Source: an uncultured Planctomycetaceae bacterium
GTDB taxonomy: Bacteria; Planctomycetota; Planctomycetia; Planctomycetales; Planctomycetaceae
Length of the DNA: 6,178 bases
Assembly: GCA_937952455.1 (NCBI GenBank)
Contig: CALFYU010000022.1
Span: 1 to 6,178, forward strand
Direction of reading: 5' to 3'
Every line of letters starts with the position of its first letter. Within the stretch, counting starts at the first letter, position 1. Positions 5,524-6,178 of this stretch are shown piece by piece. Under the pieces are notes generated by a model. It saw only the letters and a list, made by a program, of their open reading frames with translations, was not told the origin of the DNA and made no database searches. The position numbers and the translations under genes are program-made.

Positions 5524-6178
5524 ATGCGAAATCGCGATCAATTCTCCGTGCGGCGTTCCTGGACCATGATCGGGCTTTTCTGTTTGATTGTCGGAACCGT
5601 GTGCGGCTGCGGCCGTACAAATGATGTCGGATCGAGCACGAATCCGTCGCACTCGTCGTCGACGCTGACGGCGCCAACTGCGGAGACGGTTACGGTGGAA
5701 TTAATCCCCGAGGCCAAGCCCGGAGCCATATTCATGGTCAAAGGGCTACCTGCGAACATGGCGAACCAGGCGAATGCCGAGGAATCGCTGGATCGTTTTC
5801 ATGTTTATCTTGGTGCGGAAGTCGAACCGAATCAGCCCGCAATTGTCGGCGAGTGTTCGTTCGTCAAAGGGGGAGGCCTTGTGTTTATCCCCGAATTCGA
5901 ACTCGATCGAGGGCCAGACTATACGGCCGTCTTTACCGGCGTCGGCACAGAGCCGACGATAAGGCGCACGTTCAGCATTCCCTCCGGCGACACTACGCCG
6001 GAAACGGTGGTCACCCACGTTTATCCCAGCCGCGACAACCTGCCGCAAAACTTGCTCAAGTTTTACTTGCACTTTTCCGCCCCGATGCGGACGGGCGACT
6101 CCTCTGAGCATATCCACCTGCTCGGCGAAGACGGCACGCCGATCGAACTGCCGGGCTTTCAACTTAACCGGGAAAGAT
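5524..6178 (+). CDS. Probable lipoprotein with Ig-like domain, C-terminus outside window
   Basis: The frame is open from an ATG at 5524 to the right edge (218 complete codons, no stop). Residues 1-28 look like a lipoprotein signal: basic N-region with RR at 10-11, hydrophobic MIGLFCLIVGTV, then a V-C-G-C lipobox with the lipidated Cys probably C29. Cys at position -2 is unusual, so lipidation is likely rather than certain. A Ser/Thr-rich linker follows (~32-57). Residues ~56-160 have alternating beta-strand character (VTVELIPEAKPGAIFMVKG, GGLVFIPEFEL), suggesting a beta-sandwich. From H165 the sequence reads VYPSRDNLPQNLLKFYLHFSAPM, then HIHLLGEDGTPIELPGF, which resembles the SbsA-type Ig-like domain found in many exported planctomycete proteins; the rest lies outside. 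The ribosome-binding site is weak (GAAG, 7 nt upstream). M15 (5566) is an alternative start giving a shorter signal peptide. I see no separate promoter; the 97-bp gap is mostly terminator. Function unknown. Confidence 0.82.
   Translation, partial: MRNRDQFSVRRSWTMIGLFCLIVGTVCGCGRTNDVGSSTNPSHSSSTLTAPTAETVTVELIPEAKPGAIFMVKGLPANMANQANAEESLDRFHVYLGAEVEPNQPAIVGECSFVKGGGLVFIPEFELDRGPDYTAVFTGVGTEPTIRRTFSIPSGDTTPETVVTHVYPSRDNLPQNLLKFYLHFSAPMRTGDSSEHIHLLGEDGTPIELPGFQLNRER

Noticed and set aside
5533..5575. Twin-arginine (Tat) signal in the lipoprotein N-terminus (RR at residues 10-11)
   Set aside because: The context SVRRSWTM lacks the hydrophobic residues expected after RR in the Tat consensus; the hydrophobic stretch and lipobox fit Sec export better.

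Overview
The window looks like chromosomal DNA of a planctomycete (phylum Planctomycetota). The strongest sign is the partial gene at the left edge. It encodes a secreted protein with a PSCyt1 cytochrome-c-like domain followed by a DUF1549 (PSCyt2) domain, a pairing heavily expanded in that phylum. The GC-rich coding style, weak or missing Shine-Dalgarno sites on several genes, a bacterial SET-domain gene and two poorly characterised exported proteins fit the same picture. Genus cannot be assigned from the sequence alone.

Layout: the left two thirds is a run of four minus-strand genes. Reading in their direction of transcription they are rsmB (16S rRNA m5C967 methyltransferase, GTG start, 3913-2516), a 179-residue SET-domain protein with a post-SET zinc motif (2360-1821), a 134-residue VOC/glyoxalase-fold protein (1729-1325), and the PSCyt1-DUF1549 protein, which starts at 1207 and runs off the left edge. 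The last three are separated by 91-155 bp gaps, and each gap contains a good sigma70-type promoter candidate with an exact 17-bp spacer. The four are therefore probably separate transcription units rather than an operon.

A 391-bp divergent intergenic region (3914-4304) holds a short 9-bp tandem repeat resembling an intergenic repeat seen in many planctomycete and other genomes, then a promoter and a strong Shine-Dalgarno site for the plus-strand genes. These are a secreted beta-propeller-like protein (4305-5426), a strong hairpin (probable terminator, 5456-5486) and a probable lipoprotein with an Ig-like domain (from 5524, running off the right edge).

The genes do not form an obvious pathway. 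One housekeeping RNA-modification gene sits among a protein methyltransferase candidate, a small VOC protein and three exported proteins. I see no mobile element, CRISPR array, tRNA/rRNA gene or defence system. The most interesting items are the SET protein with its complete zinc-site signature and 5'-UTR hairpin, and the intergenic repeat. Nothing here clearly amounts to a new biological system.
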